Part shown: one piece after another, positions 1-8,872 of the stretch
Numbering within the stretch: the first letter of the stretch is position 1
Layout: each line of letters begins with the position of its first letter
Source: Psychrobacillus sp. FSL K6-4046
GTDB taxonomy: Bacteria; Bacillota; Bacilli; Bacillales_A; Planococcaceae
Direction: 5' to 3'
Assembly (NCBI RefSeq): GCF_038624605.1
Contig: NZ_CP152020.1
Span: 1,915,312-1,979,311 of the forward strand
DNA length: 64,000 nucleotides
The notes under the pieces: model-generated
Seen by the model: the letters and a program-made list of their open reading frames with translations, nothing else
What the model was told of the DNA's origin: nothing
The model's database searches: none
Made by a program: the position numbers and the translations under genes

Positions 1-339
1 CATCTTTGGACTAAGCCTCCAGACATACTTAACGTTTTTATATTTGTCTATCATTTGATTTTATGTGACAGAGCCCAAATTATGACCTTTTCTATTAAAC
101 ATATATATAAGCTGTTCATAAAATAAATACTATCAAACCAATGAGAGAAATGAATCAAAAACATAGGAGAAATCCGAACCGTAATGACGGCGAGTCCTAA
201 TTGGAGAGGGATATTTTAAATGATTTCCTGTGTTAAAAAAAGACTTCTATAGGAAGGGTATATAACTAGCTGTAATACTACTTGAATTGAATAATTAACT
301 AAAAATCTTCCCATACTTCATCACAAAGGGGGAGTCGTA
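1..339. other. Non-coding region upstream of the ger operon
   Basis: No gene is recognised here. Only very short open frames occur, for example a basic 16-codon frame at 150-200. The last 50 bases hold the probable promoter and ribosome binding site of the germination operon. Confidence 0.5.
288..318 (+). promoter_or_regulatory. Possible sigma-G promoter of the ger operon
   Basis: TGAATA at 288-293 and CATACTT at 312-318, with an 18-base spacer, resemble the forespore sigma-G pattern (GNATR, then CATNNTA). That factor normally drives germinant-receptor operons. The last -10 base deviates, and the predicted start site would fall almost on the Shine-Dalgarno sequence at 325-334, so this is tentative. 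Confidence 0.35.
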
Positions 340-1878
340 TTGCAACAGAAAACAGAAATACACAAAGAAATCCAACGACTTAATAAACAATTCCTCCACT
401 CATCTGATTTCATATCAAAAGAAATCCCTTTGGGACCAAATGAGCGTGTTATTCTTTGTTTTTATTCTTCCCTTGTGAAAAAAAGTGAAATAGATCACCT
501 ACTTTACTTACTAAGAGCATCAAGAAAAACGGTCTCAGGCTCTGAGTCATATACAGCACAAAACAAATCCAAGCTGATTGAAAACATTCATTCTGATCAG
601 GTAGAAAATAATGCTCAGTTAGAGCTAAGCGAACAATTGCCTTTAACGACACCAATACTAGACGATTCAGTAACCATTACAACGGAGCCATATAATAATC
701 AAAAACTAATCGAATATGTTTGCAATGGTGAATCAATTGTAATACTGCTAGATACAAATGAAATGATTAGACTTAATAGCCCTAACTTTGTATACCGAAC
801 ACCAGATGAACCCGCCAATGAAGAAGTTTTACGAGGATCACACGAAGGATTTGTAGAGAATTATGATTCAAATGTTTCTCTAATTAGAAAACGTATAAAA
901 AATAATAAGCTTATTGTTAAAAAGATTGTAATTGGAAAAGAGACTAATACTCTTGTTTATTATTTTTATATGGAAGATGTAGTGGATCAGGAGGCACTAA
1001 AAACGGTAGAGGAACGTTTAAACGGAATTGATATTGATATGTTTTATAGTGGGGGGCAGCTTAGCGATTATTTAGATGATCAAGTTTGGTCCCCGTTCCC
1101 ACAACTTTTAAATACAGAGTGACCAGACCGAGTCGTTGCTAATATACTAGAAGGCAAAATAGCTATAATGACAGATATTACACCAACCGCTCTCATAGGT
1201 CCTGTAACATTTTTCTCATTTTATCAATCTCCGGATGATTTTAACTCACGCGTTTTAGTAGGAACGTTTTACCGGGTAATGCGGATATTAAGCTTCTTAA
1301 CAGCTATCTTTTTACCGGCATTCTATATTGCGATTGTCAGTTTTCATTTTGAAGTATTACCGCTTGAATTAGCAAACAAAGTAAAGTCAGATATTAATCA
1401 AATTCCATATCGCCCACTTATTGAAGCACTAATCATGGAAGTTACTATTGAATTAATTCGAGAGGCGAGTGTTCGTCTACCGAAATCGATTGGACAGACT
1501 ATTGGTATCGTTGGGGGACTAGTCATAGGCGAATCGATTGTGAGTGCAGGCTTAGTATCGAACTTAATGGTAATTGTCGTTGCATTTACAGCCATTTCGA
1601 GTTTTGTGGCACCATCTGTGGAGCTTAACACATCTATTCGGGTTTTACGCTTTCCATTTATGATCTTGGCTTCGCTGTTTGGCTTTTTTGGTATTATGAT
1701 TGGGACCTTTATATTAGTCATACATTTATTGAATTTAAGTTCATTAAAAAGACCATATTTTTCACCAATTATTCCATTTGAACCAAAAGAACTGCATAAG
1801 ATTTTCTTCCGAGAGCCCTATTATAAAGCTAAAAATCAGGTTACAAGTTTTTCGCCGAAAAAGGATGATGAGGCGTGA
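340..1878 (+). pseudogene. Spore germination protein GerA family, A subunit, interrupted by an in-frame TGA
   Basis: The A subunit of a nutrient germinant receptor sits in the spore inner membrane and senses germinants together with its B and C partners. The frame begins at TTG 340, after AAAGGGGGAG at 325-334. Codons 1-260 give the hydrophilic N-terminal domain, which ends in SPFPQLLNTE. TGA at 1120-1122 then stops it. The same frame continues without a gap: PDRVVANILEGKIAIMTD follows, then ALIGPVTFFSFYQSPDDFN and at least four membrane segments, up to 1878. GerA proteins normally read TERPDRV here, so the stop replaces an Arg codon, most simply CGA to TGA. Full length would be 512 residues, normal for the family. 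The downstream piece has an ATG at 1168 but no good ribosome site. The operon is probably inactive unless the stop is read through or is a sequence error. Confidence 0.9.
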
Positions 1879-2921
1879 AGATAGAATTAACGAAAGTACA
1901 ATTATTCCTTTTAATGTTCGTTATGCAAACCGGTTTCGTGTATACCTCTTTTCAAAATGTTTTAATCCAGCATGGTAAACGGGACTCTACGATTCAATTC
2001 ATCATAGTAGCCATTTTGTTCTTTTTACTATTACTGTTTTATGAGCGAATGCATATGTTTTTCTTTTTGAATCGTTTTACAAAAATATTATATCTTGCGT
2101 ATTGGTCGTTTTACATTATTGTATTCATCGTTTATATTACCTATGTGTTAACTACGTGGGTATTTCCAAATACCCCCAATATTGTTCTAATAGCCATTTT
2201 TTTATCTGTATGTTTTTACGCGAGTGTTAGCAGACCTGAAACAGCCGTCAACATTGGGGTAGTGTTACTGCCAATGCTTTTCTTATTTCTCATCTTTATG
2301 TTTCTAGCGGTTCCAAATCTACATATTACGAATTTGCTACCACTGTTTCACGAGGGAAAGGATAAGTGGATGTTGGGGTTAATTTATTCGACGTATGCTT
2401 TTGGGGGGGCAGAAATGTTTGTTCTGCTACGGAAGTATGTACTAGAGAACAAAAAGATTAAAAGTAAAGTGTTGGCCACGTATGTCATTGTTTTGACAGG
2501 CTTTTATTTTATGTCGATTTTATTTACACTGATGTTCTTTTCACTTGATGAAATTATTTTAATCCCTGAACCGATTTTATATATACTTCATTCATTAGAG
2601 GTTACATTTGTTAAGCGTCTCGATTTATTTTTTATTTATATTTGGTTATCTTGGTCGTTAGTAGCAATAGTGAATTACGTACTTGTAATGCGACTCGTTT
2701 ATTTCGAAAACAAACGAAAAGCTCCAGTCCTCCAGCAACTTATTTTTTTTATTAGTATTGGCGTGATTGCTAGCGTTCTTACCCGTTTTGCTGTACTTGA
2801 CATTTTTAAAAATTACTTAGTTTATGTAAATATCACATTTTCATTTTTATTACCTATTCTTATCATCGTAGTCAATATAATAAGGAGGCGATCTTTATCC
2901 AAATTCGATTCTTCATCTTAG
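1875..2921 (+). CDS. Spore germination protein GerB family (receptor B subunit, APC-type permease)
   Basis: This is the B subunit of the germinant receptor, an integral inner-membrane protein of the amino acid-polyamine-organocation type that helps bind the germinant. The 348 residues form about ten hydrophobic segments separated by short charged loops, and the protein ends in a basic tail (IIRRRSLSKFDSSS). Length and topology fit GerAB/GerKB. GTG at 1875 overlaps the gerA stop by 4 bases, so translation is coupled. No damage is visible in this gene, unlike its two neighbours. Specificity cannot be told from sequence. Confidence 0.9.
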   Translation: MKIELTKVQLFLLMFVMQTGFVYTSFQNVLIQHGKRDSTIQFIIVAILFFLLLLFYERMHMFFFLNRFTKILYLAYWSFYIIVFIVYITYVLTTWVFPNTPNIVLIAIFLSVCFYASVSRPETAVNIGVVLLPMLFLFLIFMFLAVPNLHITNLLPLFHEGKDKWMLGLIYSTYAFGGAEMFVLLRKYVLENKKIKSKVLATYVIVLTGFYFMSILFTLMFFSLDEIILIPEPILYILHSLEVTFVKRLDLFFIYIWLSWSLVAIVNYVLVMRLVYFENKRKAPVLQQLIFFISIGVIASVLTRFAVLDIFKNYLVYVNITFSFLLPILIIVVNIIRRRSLSKFDSSS

Positions 2922-3958
2922 TGTTAGTACCGCTAATACTAGTAGGTTGTTGGGATGAGCGGCTTTATAAAAACTCATCAGTAGTCTCACTGACTGGATT
3001 TGAAGGGAAAATGGGCGATGTTAAGGGGTATTATGCATATCCGGAAGCAACAACGGAGGAAATGAAGACAATAGTAATTACTGGCGAGGGCGTATCACCA
3101 CGAGCTGTCCGACAAAGTGCTGAGATAAAAGTAGAGCAAACATTGGATTTATCTGTACTGTCAACAATCCTTATTTCTAAAGATACTGCAAAAAATGATA
3201 TTTATGAGTATTTAGATATTTATTTTCGAGATGCGGCCAATCCGATTACTTCAAAAGTAGCCATTATAGAAGGTGAGATGAAGCCCTTTTTTGAACTGAA
3301 TGAACAAAAGCAAAGTACATCGGGAGAATTTTATAATCGTTTTATTACTAGTTTGGAAGAAAACTCAATGGTCATTCCCTATACTTTGCAAACAGCAGGG
3401 TCAATCCTTTTTGAAAAGGCGCAAGATTTAGCACTTCCATATATCAAAATGGATAAGGAAGGTAGACCGATAGCAGACGGTGTAGCGTTATTTTCAGGTC
3501 GTTCGTTTTCCGGCGAAACCTTAAATCCAGAGCAAGGGGTTCTATTAAATATTTTAAATGAGACACTTGGACATTCCACTCGGATTACTTACTTATATGA
3601 AGGGAGTCCGGTGTCAATCCGTATCAATAAATCAAAGAGAAATATAACTGTTTTAGAAACTGAAATAAAAATCGATCAAAAAATTGAAGTTGTCGTGACA
3701 GAATTTCCGCAAGATCATTTAAAAGATAAACAAATTCGAAATAAGCTTCAACAATTTCTTACGGATAACGTAGAAAAAGATATGAATGAAGTAATGGAAA
3801 AATTACAAAAAGCAAAAAGTGATGCAATTGGACTTGGCCGAATTGTCCGAGCATATCATCCTAGTTTGTACAATGAAGATTGGAACGAACATTTTTCAAC
3901 ATTAAATATACCCGTAAAAGTCAATGTTGAATTAGTGAAAACTGGAATATTGTACTAG
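2897..3958 (+). CDS. Spore germination lipoprotein GerC family, with no canonical start codon
   Basis: This is the C subunit of the germinant receptor, a diacylglycerol-anchored lipoprotein. The body is typical: lipobox LVGC followed by WDERLYKNS, and the family C-terminal part with GRIVRAYHPSLYNEDWNEHF. The first usable start, GTG at 2921, gives a signal peptide of only nine residues with no positive charge. The same frame extends upstream to IQIRFFILVLVPLILVGC, a proper lipoprotein signal with an Arg. AAGGAGG at 2882-2888 lies eight bases before ATC at 2897, exactly where ATG would be expected. Either ATC is used as a rare weak start or an ATG was mutated. The frame overlaps the end of gerB by 25 bases. 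Function is in doubt because of this start and because of the stop in gerA. Confidence 0.8.
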   Translation: MQIRFFILVLVPLILVGCWDERLYKNSSVVSLTGFEGKMGDVKGYYAYPEATTEEMKTIVITGEGVSPRAVRQSAEIKVEQTLDLSVLSTILISKDTAKNDIYEYLDIYFRDAANPITSKVAIIEGEMKPFFELNEQKQSTSGEFYNRFITSLEENSMVIPYTLQTAGSILFEKAQDLALPYIKMDKEGRPIADGVALFSGRSFSGETLNPEQGVLLNILNETLGHSTRITYLYEGSPVSIRINKSKRNITVLETEIKIDQKIEVVVTEFPQDHLKDKQIRNKLQQFLTDNVEKDMNEVMEKLQKAKSDAIGLGRIVRAYHPSLYNEDWNEHFSTLNIPVKVNVELVKTGILY

Positions 3959-3981
3959 AAAAAATTCTGATAAATCAAATA

Positions 3982-4020
3982 ACCCTACAAGTAGGCTCTT
4001 AAAAAGCATACTTGTAGGGT
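3982..4020 (+). terminator. Perfect 12-bp hairpin after gerC
   Basis: ACCCTACAAGTA at 3982-3993 pairs with TACTTGTAGGGT at 4009-4020 across a 15-base loop. No clear T-run follows, so it may be a transcript-stabilising hairpin or a weak terminator. Confidence 0.45.
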
Positions 4021-4119
4021 ACTGTAGTTCAAAGTTTATAAGTCGAAAGCGGAGCAAATATAAAAAACTTTACTTTATCCTACCCATACTTTTCAAGGTG
4101 TTTTTTTAAATTTAGCTTG

Positions 4120-5871
4120 TCATGAATATCTCGGAGCTTTAATAATAACGTAACCATTTTCTCCAAGGGTAATCGTACTACCATCGATACGCGCTGAATC
4201 GCTATAAATTATCTCATGCTCGCTTGCTTCGCTTAACACTATTGACTGCTCATATTGTTCTGGGTTAAATAACACTGTGATAGAATATTTTTCATTGAAT
4301 TTTTCATAACCAAAAATCCCATTTTCAGTAGTAGGAAGGATAAACCTAACTGAGCCTTCGTTGGCAAGCAGCCTTTCTTGCTTACGTATACTAATAAGTT
4401 CTTTAATGTGGTTTTTTAAATCAAGGTTATGTGTCGACTCATCCCAATCCATACATTTTCTACAACCAGGGTCCTGACCACCAGTTAAGCCAATCTCATC
4501 TCCGTAGTATATACATGGCGTCCCCATGAAAGTTAGTAGAAGGGTAAATATTTGCTTCACTTTACCTATATTGACGTCACATTCTGTTAATAATCTAGCA
4601 GTGTCATGGCTACCAACTAAATTAAATGTATAGTCAAAAACATTTTTAGGATAGTTATAGTAAACCCTTGTGATATTTTCTACAAACTGTGTAGAATTAA
4701 TGCTTTCATTTACTAAAAGATTAAATAGATTTGTTTTGAACGGATAGTTCATTACTGCATCGAACTGATCTCCACGAAGCCACGGCATGGAGTCATGCCA
4801 AATTTCACCTAGAATATATACGTCAGGCTTAATTGCTTTAACAGTTTCCCTAAACTCACGCCAGAATTTATGGTCCACTTCATTTGCCACATCTAATCTC
4901 CAACCATCGATGTCATATTCCTCTATCCAAAATGCACCTACATCCATTAAATACTTTTTCACTTCCGGATTGGCAGTATTTAGCTTCGGCATAGACTCGA
5001 CAAAACCAAATGCCTCATAGTTGGGTCTTTCACCACCCCGAACAGGATAACTATGGATATGAAACCAATCCTTATATCGTGAACTTTCCCCATTAACTAA
5101 AACATCTTGGAACGGTGGGAAGTAGTAGCCACTATGATTAAAAACAGCGTCTAACATCACTTTAATGCCACGCTTATGACACTCTTTTACAAGTCGCTTC
5201 AACGATTCTTTGTCTCCAAACTGTGGGTCTATTTCCAAATAATCAATTGTATCGTATTTATGATTGGAGCTTGCCTTGAACACAGGAGTGAAGTAAATAC
5301 CGTTTACACCTAAATCACTCAAATAGTCTAAATGCTGAATGACACCTGCGAAATCCCCACCAAAGAAATTGTTTATAGCGGGGGGCTCGCTGCCCCAGGC
5401 TTTAGCCGTTGGAGGATCTATAGAAGGATCACCGTTAGCAAAGCGTTCTGGGAAAATTTGATACCAAATGGTGTCCTTTACCCAGGCTGGTGCGTCAAAA
5501 AGGTCAGTATTGTGCAAATAAGGAAAACAAAAATAGTAGTCTGAATCTTTAGGGGGAGTAGAGTAAAACCCTTTTTCTGTATAAATTACTTCTTCATTAC
5601 TAGAAATTAACTTAAAGCCATATCGGATTCTATTTGTTTCTGAGAAAATCTTAATCTCCCAATAATCATGTACGCCGTCTGTGCCAGCTAAGTACATCCT
5701 TTCCATATCATGCATCCATTCACCATCTGCCCAAATGTATGGGTCTCCATGAATCAGTAAAACTTCTTGAAGGTCATTTGCTTTCGTTTTTAATCGTATG
5801 TGTAACGTTTTGTTATCGAGTAAATAAGCTAGGTTATCTACTGGTCTATGAAATACAGCGGACTTTTCCAT
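4120..5871 (-). CDS. Neopullulanase/cyclomaltodextrinase (GH13), cytoplasmic
   Basis: This enzyme hydrolyses imported cyclodextrins, pullulan-type and malto-oligosaccharides in the cytoplasm; it has no signal peptide. The 583 residues comprise an N-terminal CBM34-type beta domain (about 1-125), the GH13 barrel, and a C-terminal beta domain. Nucleophile D327 lies in DGWRLDVANEVDH, acid E356 in ILGEIWHD, and D423 in VGSHDTARLL. These positions agree closely with the well-studied Geobacillus neopullulanase. ATG 5871 is chosen over an in-frame start at 5904 because AAAGGAG lies just before it and the family starts here. The gene is divergent from the maltodextrin operon and shares its control region, as in Bacillus where a neopullulanase gene precedes mdxE. 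Confidence 0.93.
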   Translation of the reverse strand: MEKSAVFHRPVDNLAYLLDNKTLHIRLKTKANDLQEVLLIHGDPYIWADGEWMHDMERMYLAGTDGVHDYWEIKIFSETNRIRYGFKLISSNEEVIYTEKGFYSTPPKDSDYYFCFPYLHNTDLFDAPAWVKDTIWYQIFPERFANGDPSIDPPTAKAWGSEPPAINNFFGGDFAGVIQHLDYLSDLGVNGIYFTPVFKASSNHKYDTIDYLEIDPQFGDKESLKRLVKECHKRGIKVMLDAVFNHSGYYFPPFQDVLVNGESSRYKDWFHIHSYPVRGGERPNYEAFGFVESMPKLNTANPEVKKYLMDVGAFWIEEYDIDGWRLDVANEVDHKFWREFRETVKAIKPDVYILGEIWHDSMPWLRGDQFDAVMNYPFKTNLFNLLVNESINSTQFVENITRVYYNYPKNVFDYTFNLVGSHDTARLLTECDVNIGKVKQIFTLLLTFMGTPCIYYGDEIGLTGGQDPGCRKCMDWDESTHNLDLKNHIKELISIRKQERLLANEGSVRFILPTTENGIFGYEKFNEKYSITVLFNPEQYEQSIVLSEASEHEIIYSDSARIDGSTITLGENGYVIIKAPRYS

Positions 5872-5930
5872 ATGATTGCTCCTTTTTAGAAGTGAGAACA
5901 GCACACTTCATATTATGAAATAAAATATTT

Positions 5931-5960
5931 TTTATAAATATTAAAAAAAGTATTGTGCAA
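5931..5960 (-). promoter_or_regulatory. Probable promoter of the neopullulanase gene
   Basis: On the minus strand TTGCAC (5955-5960) and TATAAA (5931-5936) are 18 bases apart. The -35 overlaps the TTGTGCAA operator half-site at 5953-5960, so a bound regulator would block it. Confidence 0.5.
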
Positions 5961-6001
5961 ACTTACTTTAAATGTATAATAAAACCATAAGTTGTGCAAT
6001 C
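5953..6001. promoter_or_regulatory. Two MalR-like operator half-sites
   Basis: TTGTGCAAAC at 5953-5962 and TTGTGCAATC at 5992-6001 are direct copies 39 bases apart. They match the left arm of the fuller palindrome at 6124-6143. A plus-strand TATAAT at 5975-5980 lies between them. They are probably binding sites of the LacI-type regulator encoded at the end of the operon. Confidence 0.5.
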
Positions 6002-6008
6002 GCTTTCA
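5995..6008. promoter_or_regulatory. cre-like CcpA site (one mismatch)
   Basis: TGCAATCGCTTTCA fits the catabolite-responsive element TGWNANCGNTNWCA except at its third base. It lies between the divergent neopullulanase and mdxE genes and overlaps an operator half-site. Confidence 0.5.
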
Positions 6009-6100
6009 TAACATTTTATTGAAACATTATGATTCTATTTATCTTAATATACTAGAAATAACTAGAATAAGTAGATTAGCATGTTCATATTCTAATTTTA

Positions 6101-6114
6101 TGTGAGCGTTTTCA
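6101..6114. promoter_or_regulatory. cre site (CcpA) before mdxE
   Basis: TGTGAGCGTTTTCA matches the cre consensus at every constrained position. It lies 70 bases before the mdxE start, where CcpA would block transcription in the presence of a preferred sugar. Confidence 0.75.
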
Positions 6115-6123
6115 TTTATACAT

Positions 6124-6143
6124 TTGTGCAAACGGTTGTACAA
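6124..6143. promoter_or_regulatory. Palindromic LacI-family (MalR) operator before mdxE
   Basis: TTGTGCAAACGGTTGTACAA is a near-perfect palindrome with the central CG typical of LacI-family operators. It lies 40 bases upstream of the mdxE start and just downstream of the cre site. Confidence 0.65.
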
Positions 6144-6183
6144 CTTTAGGAAAAGAGATAAACAATTGGGAGGGTTAAAAGAA

Positions 6184-7476
6184 ATGAAAAAAACACTATC
6201 ATTCTTATCGATTCTAGTTTTATTGATGGCTATGTTAGCTGCATGCGGACCAGATCGAGAAACAAGCACGGGGTCATCTAACACAGGTGATAAAGAAAGT
6301 GAAGGCAACACGGAAGAACCAGCAAAGCCTGAAAAACTTGTTGTATGGGAAGATACAGATAAATCTGTAGCCTTAAAACCTGCAATTGAGTCTTTTGAAA
6401 AGGAATATGGGATTAAAGTAGAATTTAAAGAATTAGGAATGGCAGATAAGATGCGCGACCAGCTACGTATGGATGGTCCATCGGGAACTGGTGCTGACGT
6501 TGTTACTTTGCCGCATGACCAAATTGGTCAGGTAGTTACAGAAGGGCTTCTTCAAGAAATTGAAGTAAGTGACGAAGTACTTTCTACATTTAGTGAGTCT
6601 TCTGTAAATGCACAAAAATATGATGGAAAACTTTACGGGCTTCCAAAAGCAACGGAAACACCTGTATTTATTTATAACAAAGCTCTTATGACAGAAGCAC
6701 CAGAAACAATGGATGAAGTATATGAGTTTTCTAAAGGCTTTACAGATGGTAAAAAGTTTGGCTTCATTGCAACTTGGGATGACTTCTATTTTGCACATGG
6801 TGTAATTGCTGGTATGGGCGGATACGTTTTCAAAGAAAATGATGGCGCTCTTGATAGAGACGACATTGGTTTAAACAACGAAGGAGCAGTTGAAGGAGCT
6901 TCTTATATCCAAAAATGGTATTCAGAAGGTCTTTTCCCTAAAGGGATTATTGGGGAAAGCGGTGGTTCTACAAGAGATGGACTATTTAACGAAGGTAAAA
7001 TTGCTTCCGTTATGAATGGTCCTTGGTCTTTCCAAAGCATGAAGGATGCTGGAATTGACATCGGTATTTCTGCAATTCCTAAGCTTCCTAATGGTGAACC
7101 TATGAAAACGTTCATGGGAGTTAAAGGGTGGCATGTAACAGCATTCACTGAACATAAATATTGGTCTACAAAATTAGTAGAGTGGTTAACAAATGAAGAA
7201 AATGCAAAAATTCGCTTTGAAACAACACAAGAAATTCCTCCAGTTAAAACATTAATCGACGATCCGATTATTGCAGACAACGAAGGGGCGAAAGCAGTAG
7301 CACTTCAATCTCAATATGCAGTACCAATGCCAAACATTCCAGAAATGTCAGAGGTATGGGGTCCTGCAGCATCAGCACTACAAACTATTGCAACAGGAAA
7401 AGCAGAGCCACAAGCAGCAATGGATGATGCAGTTAAAAACATCAAAACAAATATTGAAACAAATCACCCTAACTGA
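6184..7476 (+). CDS. mdxE: Maltodextrin ABC transporter, substrate-binding lipoprotein
   Basis: This protein captures maltose and maltodextrins outside the membrane and hands them to the MdxFG permease. It has a lipoprotein signal ending in AACG, a Ser/Thr/Glu-rich linker, and then a solute-binding fold beginning KLVVWEDTD. It has the aromatic-rich sugar-binding character of the MalE class (KEFGIKVEF-like start, GPWSFQSMKDAGIDIG). ATG 6184 follows GGGAGGG at 6168-6174; an upstream in-frame start at 6124 falls in the operator. The protein is 430 residues, normal for the family. The operon has no ATPase gene, so the importer presumably shares an MsmX-type ATPase encoded elsewhere, as in Bacillus. 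Confidence 0.92.
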   Translation: MKKTLSFLSILVLLMAMLAACGPDRETSTGSSNTGDKESEGNTEEPAKPEKLVVWEDTDKSVALKPAIESFEKEYGIKVEFKELGMADKMRDQLRMDGPSGTGADVVTLPHDQIGQVVTEGLLQEIEVSDEVLSTFSESSVNAQKYDGKLYGLPKATETPVFIYNKALMTEAPETMDEVYEFSKGFTDGKKFGFIATWDDFYFAHGVIAGMGGYVFKENDGALDRDDIGLNNEGAVEGASYIQKWYSEGLFPKGIIGESGGSTRDGLFNEGKIASVMNGPWSFQSMKDAGIDIGISAIPKLPNGEPMKTFMGVKGWHVTAFTEHKYWSTKLVEWLTNEENAKIRFETTQEIPPVKTLIDDPIIADNEGAKAVALQSQYAVPMPNIPEMSEVWGPAASALQTIATGKAEPQAAMDDAVKNIKTNIETNHPN

Positions 7477-7489
7477 TGATTTAAATTGC

Positions 7490-7523
7490 AAAGGCATGTT
7501 TCCTATCATGGGAACATGGCTTT
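7490..7523 (+). terminator. Hairpin between mdxE and mdxF
   Basis: AAAGGCATGTTTCC at 7490-7503 pairs, with one mismatch and one wobble, with GGGAACATGGCTTT at 7510-7523. The weak T-run suggests partial termination or mRNA protection. Either would let the binding protein be made in excess over the permease. Confidence 0.6.
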
Positions 7524-7590
7524 GCTTATATATAATATAATTTTGAAAAGAAATTCTCCTTTCAAAGGAAAGAGGGAGGCCGCTTTAGCG

Positions 7591-8871
7591 ATGGACAATA
7601 ATGTCACAAACAAACATAGAAAAACTGCTGGGCTTTTATCGATTATTCCAGGTATGGGTCAGCTTTATAATAAACAGTATGTTAAAGGAATCATTTTCTT
7701 AGTTTTAACAGTAGCTTTTTTCAGTAGCTTCTATCAAACCCTTAACTGGGGCTTTTGGGGACTAATTACGCTTGGAGAAATTCCAGGTTTAGATCATTCC
7801 GTGTTCCTTTTAGTTGATGGAGTTATTGCCTTACTCGTAGCAGCAATCGGGTTAGGTATATATGCTTTTAATATTTATGATGCCTATAACAATGGAAAAA
7901 AGAGAGATGAAGGCTTTGAGTTAAATAGCGTAAGAGAGCAGTACCATAACTTATTAGATAATGGTTTTCCATATTTAATGATTTCCCCTGGATTTTTACT
8001 GTTAATCTTTGTAGTTATTTTCCCAATCTTTTTCGTTATCCTTCTTTCATTTACAAACTATGACCTGTATCATACGCCACCTGCAAAGCTAGTGGACTGG
8101 GTTGGTATACAAAACTATATAGACATTTTTAAATTAGAATTGTGGCGCTCTACATTCTTCAGCGTGCTCGGATGGACGATTGTTTGGACTTTTGGAGCTA
8201 CAACACTCCAGGTTGCAGTTGGTATATTCCTTGCAGTTGTCATTAATCAAAAAGATTTAAAAGGAAAAGCGGTTTTCCGTACGATTTTAATACTTCCTTG
8301 GGCAGTTCCAGCATTTATATCTATCTTAATATTTTCTGGTATGTTCAATGAATCATTCGGGGTTATTAACGATGGAATTTTAAGCTTTCTTGGTATAGAC
8401 CCTGTACCGTGGATGACTTCTGAAATGTGGACCCGTATTGCATTAATAGGAATACAATCCTGGCTTGGATTCCCATTTGTTTTTGCAATGACTACAGGTG
8501 TTCTGCAATCGATCCCTGATGAACTATACGAGGCAGCTAACGTAGATGGAGCATCTATTTGGCAAAAGTTCAAAAGCATTACTTTGCCGATGGTTTTATA
8601 TGCAACTGCACCTATTATAATCACGCAATATACGTTTAACTTTAACAACTTCAATGTTATTTTCTTATTCAACGGTGGTGGCCCTGCATTACCTGGTCAA
8701 AATGCCGGAGGAACAGATATTTTAATCTCTTGGATTTACAAGCTAACGATGACTTCTGCTCAATATGGTAAGGCTGCAGCAATTACGATGCTTTTATCAT
8801 TAGTTGTAGTAGCAGTAGCTTTATGGCAGTTCAAACGTACAAATTCATTCAAAGAGGAGGATATGATGTGA
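7591..8871 (+). CDS. mdxF: Maltodextrin ABC transporter permease MdxF
   Basis: This is one of the two membrane subunits that form the maltodextrin channel. The first 110 residues carry an extra domain with three hydrophobic stretches (KTAGLLSIIPGMGQLYNKQ), which is a mark of MdxF compared with shorter sugar permeases. Six membrane helices follow, with the EAA loop that docks the ATPase (ELYEAANVDGASIWQKFKSI). ATG 7591 follows AGAGGGAGG at 7571-7579; an earlier in-frame ATG at 7486 lies inside the hairpin and is rejected. The protein has 426 residues. Two bases separate it from mdxG. Confidence 0.92.
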   Translation: MDNNVTNKHRKTAGLLSIIPGMGQLYNKQYVKGIIFLVLTVAFFSSFYQTLNWGFWGLITLGEIPGLDHSVFLLVDGVIALLVAAIGLGIYAFNIYDAYNNGKKRDEGFELNSVREQYHNLLDNGFPYLMISPGFLLLIFVVIFPIFFVILLSFTNYDLYHTPPAKLVDWVGIQNYIDIFKLELWRSTFFSVLGWTIVWTFGATTLQVAVGIFLAVVINQKDLKGKAVFRTILILPWAVPAFISILIFSGMFNESFGVINDGILSFLGIDPVPWMTSEMWTRIALIGIQSWLGFPFVFAMTTGVLQSIPDELYEAANVDGASIWQKFKSITLPMVLYATAPIIITQYTFNFNNFNVIFLFNGGGPALPGQNAGGTDILISWIYKLTMTSAQYGKAAAITMLLSLVVVAVALWQFKRTNSFKEEDMM

Positions 8872-8872
8872 T

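Noticed and set aside
1120-1122. TGA in gerA as selenocysteine
   Set aside because: Family residue at this place is Arg, no SECIS-like hairpin follows, and GerA proteins are not selenoproteins.
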